Positions 52,533-63,580 of a stretch of DNA of 64,000 bases are shown here, piece by piece (within the stretch, counting starts at the first letter, position 1; each line of letters starts with the position of its first letter). The notes beneath the pieces are model-generated. The model was not told the origin of the DNA, searched no databases, and worked only from the letters and a program-made list of their open reading frames with translations. This stretch comes from Gonocerus acuteangulatus (lineage: Eukaryota > Arthropoda > Insecta > Hemiptera > Coreidae), in the NCBI GenBank assembly GCA_946811695.1, contig OX328126.1, positions 4,199,702-4,263,701 on the forward strand, written 5' to 3'. The translations under genes and the position numbers were made by a program.

Positions 52533-54213
52533 GAACCCCGACAATCCTTACCTTGCATCATCAACGGTCAACCACCCCGACAATCCCTACCTTACATCAT
52601 CAACGGTCAACCATCCCGACAATCCCTACCTTACATCATTAACGGTCAACCACCCCGACAATCCCTACCTTACATCATCAACGGTCAACCACCCCGACAA
52701 TCCCTACCTTGCATCATCAACGGTCAACCACCCCGACAATCCCTACCTTGCATCATCAACGGTCAACCACCCCGACAATCCCTACCTTACATCATCAACG
52801 GTCAACCACCCCGACAATCCCTACCTTACATCATCAACGGTCAACCACCCCGACAATCGCTACCTCACATCATCAACGGTCAACCACCCCGACAATCCCT
52901 ACCTTACATCATCAACGGTCAACCACCCCGACAATCCCTACCTTGCATCATCAACGGTCAACCACCCCGACAATCCCTACCTTCCATCATCAACGGTCAA
53001 CCACCCCGACAATCCCTACCTTACATCATCAACGGTCAACCACCCCGACAATCCCTACCTTACATCATCAACGGTCAACCACCCCGACAATCCCTACCTT
53101 ACATCATCAGCGGTCAACCACCCCGACAATCCCTACCTTACATCATCAGCGGTCAACCACCCCGACAATCCCTACCTTGCATCATCAACGGTCAACCACC
53201 CCGACAATCCCTACCTTGCATCATCAACGGTCAACCACCCTGACAATCCCTACCTTGGATCATCAACGGTCAACCACCCCGACAATCCCTACCTTGCATC
53301 ATCAACGGTCAACCACCCCGACAATCCCTACCTTGCATCATCAACGGTCAACCACCCCGACAACCCTACCTTGCATCATCAACGGTCAACCACCCCGACA
53401 ATCCCTACCTTGCATCATCAACGGTCAACCACCCCGACAATCCCTACCTTACATCATCAACGGTCAACCACCCCGACAATCCCTACCTTACATCATCAAC
53501 GGTCAACCACCCCGACAATCCCTACCTTACATCATCAACGGTCAACCACCCCGACAATCCCTACCTTACATCATCAACGGTCAACCACCCCGACAATCCC
53601 TACCTTACATCATCAACGGTCAACCACCCCGACAATCCCTACCTTGCATCATCAACGGTCAACCACCCCGACAATCCCTACCTTACATCATCAACGGTCA
53701 ACCACCCCGACAATCCCTACCTTGCATCATCAACGGTCAACCACCCCGACAATCCCTACCTTCCATCATCAACGGTCAACCACCCCGACATTCCCTACCT
53801 TACATCATCAGCGGTCAACCACCCCGACAATCCCTACCTTGCATCATCAACGGTCAACCACCCCGACAATCCCTACCTTCCATCATCAACGGTCAACCAC
53901 CCCGACATTCCCTACCTTACATCATCAGCGGTCAACCACCCCGACAATCCCTACCTTGCATCATCGACGGTCAACCACCCCGACAATCCCTACCTTACAT
54001 CATCAACGGTCAACCACCCCGACAATCCCTACCTTACATCATCAACGGTCAACCACCCCGACAATCGCTACCTTACATCATCAACGGTCAACCACCCCGA
54101 CAATCCCTACCTTACATCATCAACGGTCAACCACCCCGACAATCCCTACCTTGCATCATCAACGGTCAACCACCCCGACAATCCCTACCTTACATCATCA
54201 ACGGTCAACCATC
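52533..54213. repeat. 39-bp tandem array, about 43 copies
   Basis: The unit is GACAATCCCTACCTTACATC then ATCAACGGTCAACCACCCC. The variable site is CTT(A/G/C)CATC, with rarer AAC/AGC and CAATCC/CATTCC changes. 39 bp is 13 codons, so plus frames stay open. A TGA at about 53240 and a 1-bp deletion at about 53361 shift the frame, giving an apparent 541-codon ORF. The commonest variant changes codon position 2 in the RQSLPYIINGQPP frame (Y/C/S), which argues against selection for a protein. Confidence 0.96.
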
Positions 54214-54929
54214 TCCTCTCAATGAGTTATTTATTTTCTTTTATGCCAAACTTTACTATTCTATAAATTATCTTCCCAATTATGTATTGATTTTTGTTTA
54301 TATTTGTAAGTCATGTTTATATGGTGCTGTATAATTGTTGGCTTCGTTCGCACATTGACTTGAAGAGCAAGACACCTCATTTTGAACTCTCAATAAATAA
54401 ATATAATACAAATATTTGAATTATATTTTATTTTATCCCAGATCTTTGTGGAACATTCATTCCAACCACCACACAATCTTATAAAAACTCTCTAAGCGAC
54501 TCCGGGAACAGCATCTAGTTTTCTGTAAGATATTATTTCCAGACATATTTCATGAAAAAAAACTATATCCTTATACGCCATAATTAGATGATTGCGAATG
54601 AGGAGTGGTCGGGAGCGAAATATTTACTAATGTACTTACTACTACCTCCCAAGTCCGAAAGTGACATTAACACGCTACGGGCAATTTACTAATTACAACA
54701 AATATTAATTAATCGTCTACGTTGTCGGAACTCTCACTCAGAGTAATTTATTACTACGATATCTTTACACTCCAGTTGATTATAATATAGGGCCTCAGAA
54801 GTCAAGGGGGCTAAGTGACATTTTTCTAAAAAACATGAGTTAGAGGAATCGGTGTGAACACCGTAATCTTGTGGACGGTAAAGAGATGCAAGTGATGTTG
54901 CTGTCACCTAGCTTGTGTTCTCTTGAGAA
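54214..54929. other. Unassigned spacer
   Basis: No gene or recognised repeat. The apparent 541-codon frame runs on about 40 codons here and stops at 54334. Confidence 0.35.
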
Positions 54930-55525
54930 TTATCCCTTCTGTAATATTAGGTTGAGAAGGAAATTGAGTGGCCTATGTGCGGATTCTCCAATTCTTTTGC
55001 ATATTAATCATAAACCGGATGATGTACCTATTATGTATGATAAACAGCTAAGGACCTGAGGATTTGTCTAGTATGATAGGAACTGTAAAAATATTGTGCT
55101 TTCTATAACCACATATGTTCAGCTTTGACTCCATTTTAGACCCCTTCACCTCTGGGGTCTTCAAATACAAAATACCAAAATTATTCATGTTTATTTTGAA
55201 TTTATATAGGATATTTCAAGCAAATTATTTTCAAAAGTTTTATGACACGTTTTTACCATCAAATCAAAATTTCAGGGTGGGGGGGGGGCTGCAGCATCCC
55301 TTTATTTACGCTCATTTGTAACATTAAGTCCAGAAGGAAATTAAGGGGTCTATGTTCGGATTCTCCAATTCTTCTGCATATTAATCATAAACCGGATGAT
55401 GTACCTATTATGTATGATCGATAATAAACAGCTAAGGACCTGAGGATTCCTCTAGTATGATAGGAACTGTAAACATATAGTTATACCTATTACCAAAGAT
55501 GTTCAACATTTACTCCATTTTCCTG
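54930..55525. repeat. Direct repeat of about 195 bp flanking a family C fragment
   Basis: GGATTCTCCAATTCTTTTGC then ATATTAATCATAAACCGGAT (about 54940-55135) recurs as GGATTCTCCAATTCTTCTGC (about 55320-55520), both continuing to CTAAGGACCTGAGGATT. The second copy has a small insertion (CGATAATA). Between them lies family C-like text (55140-55318). Confidence 0.85.
55140..55318. mobile_element. Family C fragment
   Basis: AAATCAAAATTTCAGGGTGG then GGGGGGGCTGCAGCATCCC matches the right end of family C. The TATATACGCCCATGCC terminus is degenerate (TTTATTTACGCTCATTTG). Confidence 0.6.
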
Positions 55526-55528
55526 AAA

Positions 55529-58040
55529 ACGCAAAACAATAACCACTTCGCTTGTTTGTAACATCCGAAAATAATTGTATCCAGGAAACTGAGGTGAACA
55601 ACCCCCAAATAATAAATGAAATAGTCATGATAATGCTGGATGCCAATGTGGCCAGTTACCAACTTCTAGTGGCTACCAGAAAACCACTTCCGCTCGCAAA
55701 CTATGAGTTATTCAATTTTGTAAGTAGATTATACCAATTTGGTGATTTTGTAGGCTTCTTTTATTTTATTGGACATCTGTAATGGGGCATCTTCAAGAAA
55801 TATGCTTGGAACACCTCCCAACGGTACAAGGGGTCTAATAAGGGGAGTATACAGCGAAGGGGTCACCGATTTGGACCAATTTTTTTCTGGTGATTCTACA
55901 TCGAAAAATAGTCGACACGTGTCCGAACGTTCCGTCCAATGCGCCTTAGGAGCCGAGAAATAAAATAAAATAGGTTGAAAGTGCTTTATTTTATATATCG
56001 AGTTTAGAAAATGATACCGACATGATTCTTTCACCAATCTATTTGTTTTATAGAGTAGATTAAAAGAAAAATATAATCGTTAAAAAATAATTTATATTTC
56101 CTCAAATATATTCAAAAATATGCTATCGTGTTCAGGTAAACTAGTATTATACATTTTTTCACACCAAAAATAATAGAAGATTTAAAATCAGCACCCCAAG
56201 AAACCCTAATATACTGAATATCATTGAAAACAAAAAATAATGATTTTTTTTAGTCTGGAAGAGGCTAAATATTTGTAAGCGAAAAAGTAATGTGACGTTT
56301 TAAAATTCAATATCTCCCCTTGAGATAATCCGATTTTTACATCATTGAAATTTCTCGAAAGAAGAAAGACTCCTTTTTCTAACCATATAAATGACTATTG
56401 TAGTATCTCAAAAAGTACTTGCGAAAAATGGTTATCAAAATAAAAATAAAATGTAAACTTTTTTGCGTATAACGTCAATTCCAGAACACGTAGAAACACT
56501 CCGATTAAACGGAAATGGTTCACAGTAGGGCCTTTATAGACCCTCTAAGTTTGGTTTATATCGGGTAAATATTCTTGGAAATATGGCCGGATTCTTGAAT
56601 CTTTAACAAAATTTTAAGGGTCCCCCCTGAGCGAAATTTAAAATACATTTTTTTTTTTTTTTTGTAATATTCCCAAAAATTGAATTTCGGGGTTTTTCAA
56701 TGTGCTAAAAACGAATCTGGCATCCGTTTTTAAATAAAAAATTTTTTTATAATCGATAACTTTTTAAATGGAACATATTGGCATAATAATGACTTGAGTT
56801 TGGCATATAAACTTGAGTAAGCAAAACAATTTTTGATTTAAAAATGGATGTCAGATTCGTTTTTAGCACATTGAAAAACCCCTAAATTCAAATTTTGGGA
56901 ATATTACAAAAATAAAAAAAATGTATTTTAAATTTCACTAAGGCGGGACCCTTAAAATTTTGTTAAAGATTCAAGAATCCGGCCATATTTCAAAGATTAT
57001 TTACCCGATTCAAACCAAACATGGAGGGTCAATAAAGGCCATAATGTGACACATTTCCGTCCAATCGGGGTGTTTGTACGTGTTCTGGAATTGACGTTAT
57101 ATGCAAAAAAGTTTACATTTTATTTTTATTTTGATAACCATTTTTCGCAAGTATCTTTTGAGATAATACAATAGTCATTTATATGGTTAGAAAAAGGAGT
57201 CTTTTTTCTTTCGAGAGATTTCAATGACGTAAAAATATGATTATCTCAAGAGGAGATATTGAATTCTAAAACGTCACATTGCTTTTTCGCTTACAAATAT
57301 TTAGCCTCTTCCAGACTAGGAAAAATCATTATTTTTTGTTTTCAATGATATTCAGTATATTAGCGTTTCTTGGGGTGCTGATTTTAAACCTGCTATTATT
57401 TTGGGTGTAAAGAAATGTATAATACTAGTTTACTTGAAAACGTAAGCATATTTTTGAATATATTTGAGGAAATGTAAACTATTTTTTAACGATTATATTT
57501 TTCTTTTAATCTACTCAGTAAAACAAATAGATTGGTGAAAGAATCATGCCGATATCATTTTCTAAACTCGATATAAAAAATAAAGCACTTTCAACCTATT
57601 TTATTTTATTTCTCGGCTCCTAAGGCGCATTAGACGGAACGCTCGGACACGTGTCGACTATTTTTCGATGTAGAATCACCAGATAAAAATTGGTCCAAAT
57701 CGGTGACCCCTTCGCTGTATACTCCCCTTATTAGACCCCTTGTACCGTTGGGAGGTGTTCCAAGCATATTTCTTGAAGATGCCCCATTACAGATGTCCAA
57801 TAAAATAAAAGAAGCCTACAAAATCACCAAATTGGTATAATCTACTTACAAAATTGAATAACTCATAGTTTGCGAGCGGAAGTGGTTTTCTGGTAGCCAC
57901 TAGAAGTTGGTAACTGGCCACATTGGCATCCAGCATTATCATGACTATTTCATTTATTATTTGGGGGTTGTTCACCTCAGTTTCCTGGATACAATTATTT
58001 TCGGATGTTACAAACAAGCGAAGTGGTTATTGTTTTGCGT
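55529..58040. mobile_element. 2.5-kb near-perfect palindromic element
   Basis: It begins ACGCAAAACAATAACCACTT and ends with the exact inverse at 58040. The symmetry centre is at about 56784.5, so each arm is about 1.25 kb and there is almost no spacer. An identical 76-codon frame occurs in both arms (55552-55782 plus, 57787-58017 minus). Arms differ at scattered sites, for example GGGGTTTTTCAATG/CATTGAAAAACCCC contexts and TTTTTTTCTGGTG/CACCAGATAAAAA. No transposase motif is seen, and no clear target-site duplication flanks it. Confidence 0.9.
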
Positions 58041-58241
58041 GTGTCTGATTTTTTGTTTTTGTTTTGTTTATTTTGTCTCCATTACGGGAGGGATTCATTT
58101 ATTACACAGCCCAATGAATGAATGATTTACGCTATTAAGCAAGTTAGTAGCAAGCAAATTTAAAGTCAATAAAAATTAAAGAACGTTACAAAATAAAAGT
58201 GCTACTAAAAATAAAATATAAACTCCATAACATTTAAAAAA

Positions 58242-59128
58242 TCCGACTCGCAGGAACCATGGACATATATAAGGGGGGGGGGCTGCAGCCCCCCCCCCGA
58301 AATTTTCAAAAATTTGTCATAAATCCCTTAAAATTAAATTAAATAAGATCACTTAGTTAATAAAAAATCATTTATTTTAGGGGAATTAGCGTTTTAGTTG
58401 CCTAAAACTATTTTAAATTCTACATTTTTCATATTCCATGCCCCGGAAATGGTCTCAGCACCCCCCCCCGAAATTTTCCCAGCCCCTCCCGAAATTATGG
58501 CTGGAACTGCGTCATCTTAGCGCGGTTTCCTTAATATCTCTGGTGCCATCAGCAAAGGGATAGAAGCAGTTATTGGTAGGGTTTGATCTATGTAAATTTG
58601 GTTCCGTTTGGAGCTAAGAAAGTACTAGAAAGAAAATATTTCATTAACAGGCTTAAAAAGTATTTAGATTTTCGTATATATTCTTAAATATCTCGCAAAC
58701 GATTGAGAAATCATGGTAAGTGGAAGGTAACCATTCGAAAGCTTATTAAATTCTTTGCAAAATAAGTTCTGATGTAATTCTTGATGGAGCGATTTCAATC
58801 CGAGAAATATGTGCTTGTTAGTTTTGCTCTTTTGACTGCAGTTTTGTATCTTTTTACCTAAAGTTATAATTGGTTGTTGTTCTTTTTTTTTTATTCCATT
58901 TAGCAGTAAAGTGAGTATTTTAGTAAAAAAAAAAAAAGAGGTAGGAAAAAGCGGATGGGTGTTACAGTGTTTCTAAGAGCGAACGTTTTAACACAGGGTG
59001 GAGTAATTTCCGCTAAGGATGTAGTCAGTTTCCTATTCTGGTGCCTTAAATCTTCATTCTCTTTGAAAACAAAAGCTCTGCTCCTGCGGTCTCGACCTGA
59101 AAGTATGATGCAGTTCCTGCCAGGCGGA
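58242..59128. mobile_element. Family B-type element with two inverted 5' ends
   Basis: The left end TCCGACTCGCAGGAAC, resuming after an insertion as TGGAACTGCGTCATCTTAGC, is the B 5' terminus. The right end ATGATGCAGTTCCTGCCAGG then CGGA is the same terminus inverted. The body has AGAAATCATGGTAAGTGGAA and TGATGGAGCGATTTCAATCC. No 3' hairpin is present, so the copy may be a junction of two elements. Confidence 0.55.
58258..58507. mobile_element. Family C element inside a family B terminus
   Basis: CATGGACATATATAAGGGGG then GGGGGCTGCAGCCCCC is the inverted family C right end. The other side has CACCCCCCCCCGAAATTTTC and stops in CCCGAAATTAT. GGAAC occurs at both junctions, compatible with a 5-bp duplication, and removing the insert restores the B terminus. 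Confidence 0.75.
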
Positions 59129-60480
59129 CTTTTGTTAATCAAATTAGAAAAATTGTCTTATGCTCAAAGGATGCAAGGCTTATTTAGATTATAATACAAA
59201 TTTTAATTTAATGCCAAAGATTAAAAATAATCATTCAAGAGTGATTCGTGATGGCTAAACAAATATCAGTCTGATAACCTAGCTCGGTTTTTCAACAGTG
59301 AGTCACTCAATTCTGTTGGATATCAGTTAGTCAAATGTGAGTAATCAGTTAATCTACGTTAATCAGTAGTGACACACCAATCCTTCTATGGCTGTATCCA
59401 CCATGGAGGAGCCAATCAAACAATTAAAAATTACCAAATCGTTTAGCCGCTAGGAGAATCATTGAAAAAAGCAAACAAGATCACAACAGCAGGATTAAAA
59501 TGACAAATAATGATGGGAAGCAAATAGCCAGCCGCACAGTGGTGCCAAACGCCGAATTTTGGGGATAAACCTGTAGGTATTTGAATCTTTATGGTTTTGG
59601 TATCATTCTTAAGGTATTCTTGTAGTGCTGAATCGAATGAGACCACTGCCAATTTCATAAAATAATTATTTTGGGAGATAAACGGGTTTTATATTACGAA
59701 AACCGTGAAAAACAGTAAGTATTCAATTTAGAAAAGTCATATTTTACTCACTTGGTAGAGATATGTATCCTTCTAAATGTATTTTCGAGTGCTGAGTTGA
59801 ATAAAATAACAAACAATGTAATACAGTTAAATTGTCTCGACGTATTTATCTTTATTAAAATTGTAGCTTATAACGAATAAATTTTGACATTTTTACAGGA
59901 GATCTCTCTGTAAAGGTTCAGTTACTTGCTATCACAAACAGTTCAACAACTATCTGCAGAAAATAATAATGGTGAACTCGTCTTTGGTAAAATAATCGCA
60001 TCACTTATTGGCACCTTCGTTTTATTAGGCTGTGCACACATACGGCCGAGTACGGCGATGAAATTTATAGGAAAGCAACTTCAAAACATGCACTTTTAGG
60101 TAAAACTAAGCGGAGAGCAGAGCTAAGTACCGCTTTTTTCTTCTACATCAAATAATTACTGATATCTTCACAACCCAAATGCACAAAGTTCATGGTACAT
60201 TTTGGCAAAAAAGAAAATTTGTTTAAAAGCTACATACATACATGAGACTTCCTGGGTAATATCTATTTTTCAGGAATAAAATAACTGGTATAAAATATTG
60301 TTTTACGTTTCACTGAAAACTGATATTTCTACTCACTGATAAAACGGGAACAAAAAGGTGTTTTGTGATCATACCCACCTGTGTTCAGCGATAAACTTCT
60401 ACGGAACGGCGAAAGATTAAAAATACCCATTCGTTGACCATGAGTACAATGTTGGCTTCACATTTACCTCATGGTGTCGT
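59129..60480. other. Unassigned spacer
   Basis: The longest stretch here without a recognised repeat. I see no supported gene. Open frames are under 80 codons with no domain. Confidence 0.35.
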
Positions 60481-60499
60481 ATCTTAGGTCTTACTCCAT

Positions 60500-60600
60500 C
60501 CTCTATTCATTCATTGCTGAAGAAGGCTGACAAAGCGCATGTCGAAACGTACAAAATATATATTTGTTGGAGCATCTGAAATTTTTTAGCCAAAACCCAA
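60500..60600 (+). other. Second CTGA...GAAAC motif
   Basis: TGCTGAAGAAGGCTGACAAA then GCGCATGTCGAAACGTACAA resembles the motif at 52440 (CTGAAGA, a GAC/GTC stem, GAAACGT). It is weaker than the first and may be a decayed Penelope-type remnant or chance. Confidence 0.25.
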
Positions 60601-60914
60601 TTTTTTTTTTAAAAAGACAAATACTAGCCGATTAATATTATTAAGGCATTTAATTCCTGGAACCTTGGCCTGATCATTATTAGAATTTTTCTAATGTATT
60701 GTTTTGAGTAATGACCAAGGACTAAGAAATGACAGGTAGTTCCAGAGGTTGAGTGGGACTTGCTGAGATAAGATAAACAGAGTTTAGGAATTCAAGTGAG
60801 GGGTGGTAAGTTTACTTTAATGGAACCACAGAAATAAACATGGATTTATGTTCTGGTTATTTTAATGTAAATATAACTTTAATACTGTGATTATTATAAT
60901 ATTCAAGTAATAGA

Positions 60915-61374
60915 TCTATATATATAAAAATCACGTGTCTGTCTGTTTATCTGTTTGTCGGTTTGTCTGTCTGGTTTTGTTCCTTATACAAATCCACACC
61001 GTTTGACCGATTTTGATCAAATTTGGCACACTGGTAGGTCATGATACGGGAGTGTCATAGACTAGGTCCAGGGCTACCACATGGGGTGGGGGGGACTCCT
61101 GGGTACAGTTGTCCCCGGCCCGGGCGCCGTGGGGGCCTTTATATTGTTGCTTATAAAAATCCACACAGGACCGATTTTGATCACTCTTGGAAACGTGTAA
61201 GTCTTGACACGGGGAGAGTCATAGGCTAGGCTAAATCGTCTATGACTCACAGTTCGGAGATCAAGAGTTCGAAACAATGAACCCAAATAGTTACAGATTT
61301 CGGGATTATATTATAATATTAATTATTTGGTTTCTAATTTATTTTTGCTTTTCTAGATACAGAAAGTATGTGTA

Positions 61375-61375
<1 letters not shown>
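60915..61375 (+). mobile_element. Non-autonomous Helitron, 5' part
   Basis: After an A comes TCTATATATATAAAAATCAC, then repeated GTCTGTCTG, CCGATTTTGATCAAATTTGG, a second CACACAGGACCGATTTTGAT and TATTTGGTTTCTAATTTATT. The last shared block with the Helitron at 43927 is ATACAGAAAGTATGTG (its GCAGAAAGTAGGTG). The 3' terminus with CTRR is missing, and a (CT)n tract begins at that point. Confidence 0.82.
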
Positions 61376-61378
<3 letters not shown>

Positions 61379-61464
<86 letters not shown>

Positions 61465-61530
61465 ATCTCTCTCTCTCTCTTCTCTCTCTGCCTCTCCCTC
61501 CCTCTCTCTCCCTCTCCCTCTCTCCTGCCT
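61379..61530. repeat. (CT)n microsatellite and pyrimidine-rich tract
   Basis: About 40 CT units followed by imperfect CTAT and CCT repeats. It replaces the expected Helitron 3' end. Confidence 0.95.
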
Positions 61531-62369
61531 TCCCTGTAGCTCCTAAGCCCCCATATGCCCTGGTATTCCCCAGCTACCTACCTAGTTGGCATCCCCTTAT
61601 CTTCCATACTAATGAGGTGCCTATTTCCGGATACAGCTTACTCCCTGTCACCCTTTCTCCAGGCCCTGCTAATCTTCCTGTCTTTAATTGGTACTTCAGA
61701 ATGTAAACATTATGTAGAAAGTTCTCCCATAAATTAAGCCAATGGCTAATCCTGAAGGAATTTCAAAAGACGGCAATCTGACAGCTGAAAGTTTTCCCCT
61801 AGTTGTTCTGCTAGATTATTCATCAAGTCCTTTGCGGGTCTATATTTTAGTTTTTCTTTGTTTGCTGCAGCTCTAAATCCTACCGAATTATTTTGTTGTC
61901 TGTTCTCTGTGTATATTTCGTTGTATGTTGGATCTTTCGAGTAGCCTTTTTTTTTTGGGAGTAGTAATGAGCTATTCTCGAATTCTGAACCGATTCGAAT
62001 AGAAATGAAAAGATCGTGAAATTAAAACATTATTAATTTAATTATAAACATTATGTTATAATTAAAACATTGAATTCCAATTGGATACTACTACTGCTGA
62101 GACAAGTGGACCCTTCCCTGTTTACATTGACTGCATCTGATTGCTTTAGTTTCTGATAATGACATGAGAGCTTTATCTGCTTTGTTTGGTTTTATCGATT
62201 AATTGTTTATTTTGTCAGCCATTATTATTCCACTGTAAATACTAGGGAGGATTATTGTTATAATTGATGTCAATCGGAAATACACATGTGTCATTCGCTG
62301 GAAAATATAATTATTTCTTCTTATAGAACATTCATTCTTTTTATTCAATCATTTTTTTATTATTTCTCC
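61531..62369. other. Unassigned spacer
   Basis: No gene is recognised. Frames at 61555-61737 and 61368-61706 are short or driven by the CT repeat. Confidence 0.35.
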
Positions 62370-62474
62370 ATAGGGAGGAAAGTCACTTACGACAATGACC
62401 TCATGGCGCAATCCATAGGTACTGACGACTAATCAACTTCAGATCCAATACACCACAAAAATAACAGTCGTTCA

Positions 62475-62530
<56 letters not shown>
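62370..62530 (-). mobile_element. Family A/B-type 3' head with TA/TG tract
   Basis: CTCCATAGGGAGGAAAGTCA then CTTACGACAATGACCTCATG and GCGCAATCC follow the order of the A and B 3' heads, with a mix of A-like GGAAAGT and B-like CTCATGGCGCAATCC. A (TA)n then (TG)n tract follows (62477-62535). Confidence 0.55.
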
Positions 62531-62535
<5 letters not shown>

Positions 62536-62800
62536 TTTCTGCAACTCGGCTTCTTTCTCCAGCGGTCTTGCTCCTCCTTTCATCGCAATATTTCGCCGGA
62601 TTCCTCTCCGGCTTCTTCTGGCAGTCACTCATCCTTGCTGGTTGGTAAGGGAATGGAGAAGTTGGTTGGTAAGTTCATTCCCTTACCAACCAGCAAGGAT
62701 GAGTGACTGCCAGAAGAAGCCGGAGAGGAATCCGGCGAAATATTGCGATGAAAGGAGGAGCAAGACCGCTGGAGAAAGAAGCCGAGTTGCAGAAAACACA
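62531..62800. repeat. Purine-rich inverted repeat (hairpin H2)
   Basis: TGTGTTTTCTGCAACTCGGC returns inverted at 62781-62800. The symmetry centre is 62665.5 and the arms are about 123 bp with a 20-bp centre. The right arm is purine-rich (GAAGAAGCCGGAGAGGAATC) and has an open frame with K, E and R. It lies in a TA/TG tract. Confidence 0.9.
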
Positions 62801-62830
62801 TCTAATTCCCAGCGAAGCAGCTTGAAAGTT

Positions 62831-62836
<6 letters not shown>

Positions 62837-62892
<56 letters not shown>
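62837..62892. repeat. (TA)n microsatellite between hairpins H2 and H3
   Basis: About 28 TA units. Confidence 0.96.
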
Positions 62893-62896
<4 letters not shown>

Positions 62897-62931
62897 TGAT
62901 GTTATTTTTCGTCGCTGGGATAGTATTTATC

Positions 62932-63028
62932 GATGGAACGGCATTTTTCTCCAGCGGTGGTACTCCTCCTCACTTCCCGGGAAGAAGTGAGGAGGAGTAC
63001 CACCGCTGGAGAAAAATGCCGTTCCATC
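62932..63028. repeat. Hairpin H3, short relative of H1
   Basis: GATGGAACGGCATTTTTCTC then CAGCGGTGGTACTCCTCCTC returns inverted around CCCGGG, with a 3-bp GAA offset. This is the same text as the outer arms of H1 at 36791. TA repeats follow at 63035-63045. Confidence 0.92.
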
Positions 63029-63039
63029 TAAATATATAT

Positions 63040-63580
63040 ATATAATTTCTGCTAGAGAGCGAACTGACAAATATATACCCTGTCTGCCCGCTCTCCGACT
63101 ACCCCCAAAAAGTACCGAATTTTGCGAAATTTTGTAGAAAAATTCTTTGTTCAATTTAAAAGGTCGAAATTGTTAAGCTGCCCAATCCGCTCACCGGACT
63201 GTTTTCGCGGGGGAAAAGTCTAAAAGTTCTATGCTAGCGTTTATATGCGACCAGGTCCAGTTACTATAAGTTTTCTGACGTATAGAAATGAATAAAGTAA
63301 TTTTTAATGCAATATCTTTAATTATTTATGATTTTTTGTTTATTTAAATTTTAATTAGTTTTATCCAATTTTCCCTAAAAGGGTTACATATATCGCCTTA
63401 AAAATTGTTTCATTCGATTGCCAACGTTAGAAAACCTATAAAAAGTGTACCCGGAAACCTATAAACGCATAGCAGGAACTGTAACAATTTTTTTCGCGCG
63501 AATTTCGCCGATAAAACAGTGTTCCGGTGGGCGGATTCAGCTGGTTAAAGAACATTTCGGTACTTGGGTATTAGCTTCAG
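63040..63580. mobile_element. Family B-like body fragments
   Basis: Motifs AATCCGCTCACCGGACTGTT, AAATTGTTTCATTCGATTG, TTCGCGCGAATTTCGCCG and GGTGGGCGGATTCAGCTGGT belong to family B, but in mixed order or orientation and without ends. Confidence 0.45.

Noticed and set aside
52527..54334. Plus-strand ORFs of 238, 284 and 541 codons
   Set aside because: They lie in the 39-bp array. Variants are mostly non-synonymous, and a stop and a 1-bp deletion break the common frame.
55552..58017. Identical 76-codon ORFs in both arms of the 2.5-kb palindrome
   Set aside because: Identity follows from the palindrome. The translation has no recognisable domain, so I do not call a gene.
61277..61706. Leu/Ser-rich ORFs (SLSLSL...)
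   Set aside because: They are translations of the (CT)n microsatellite.
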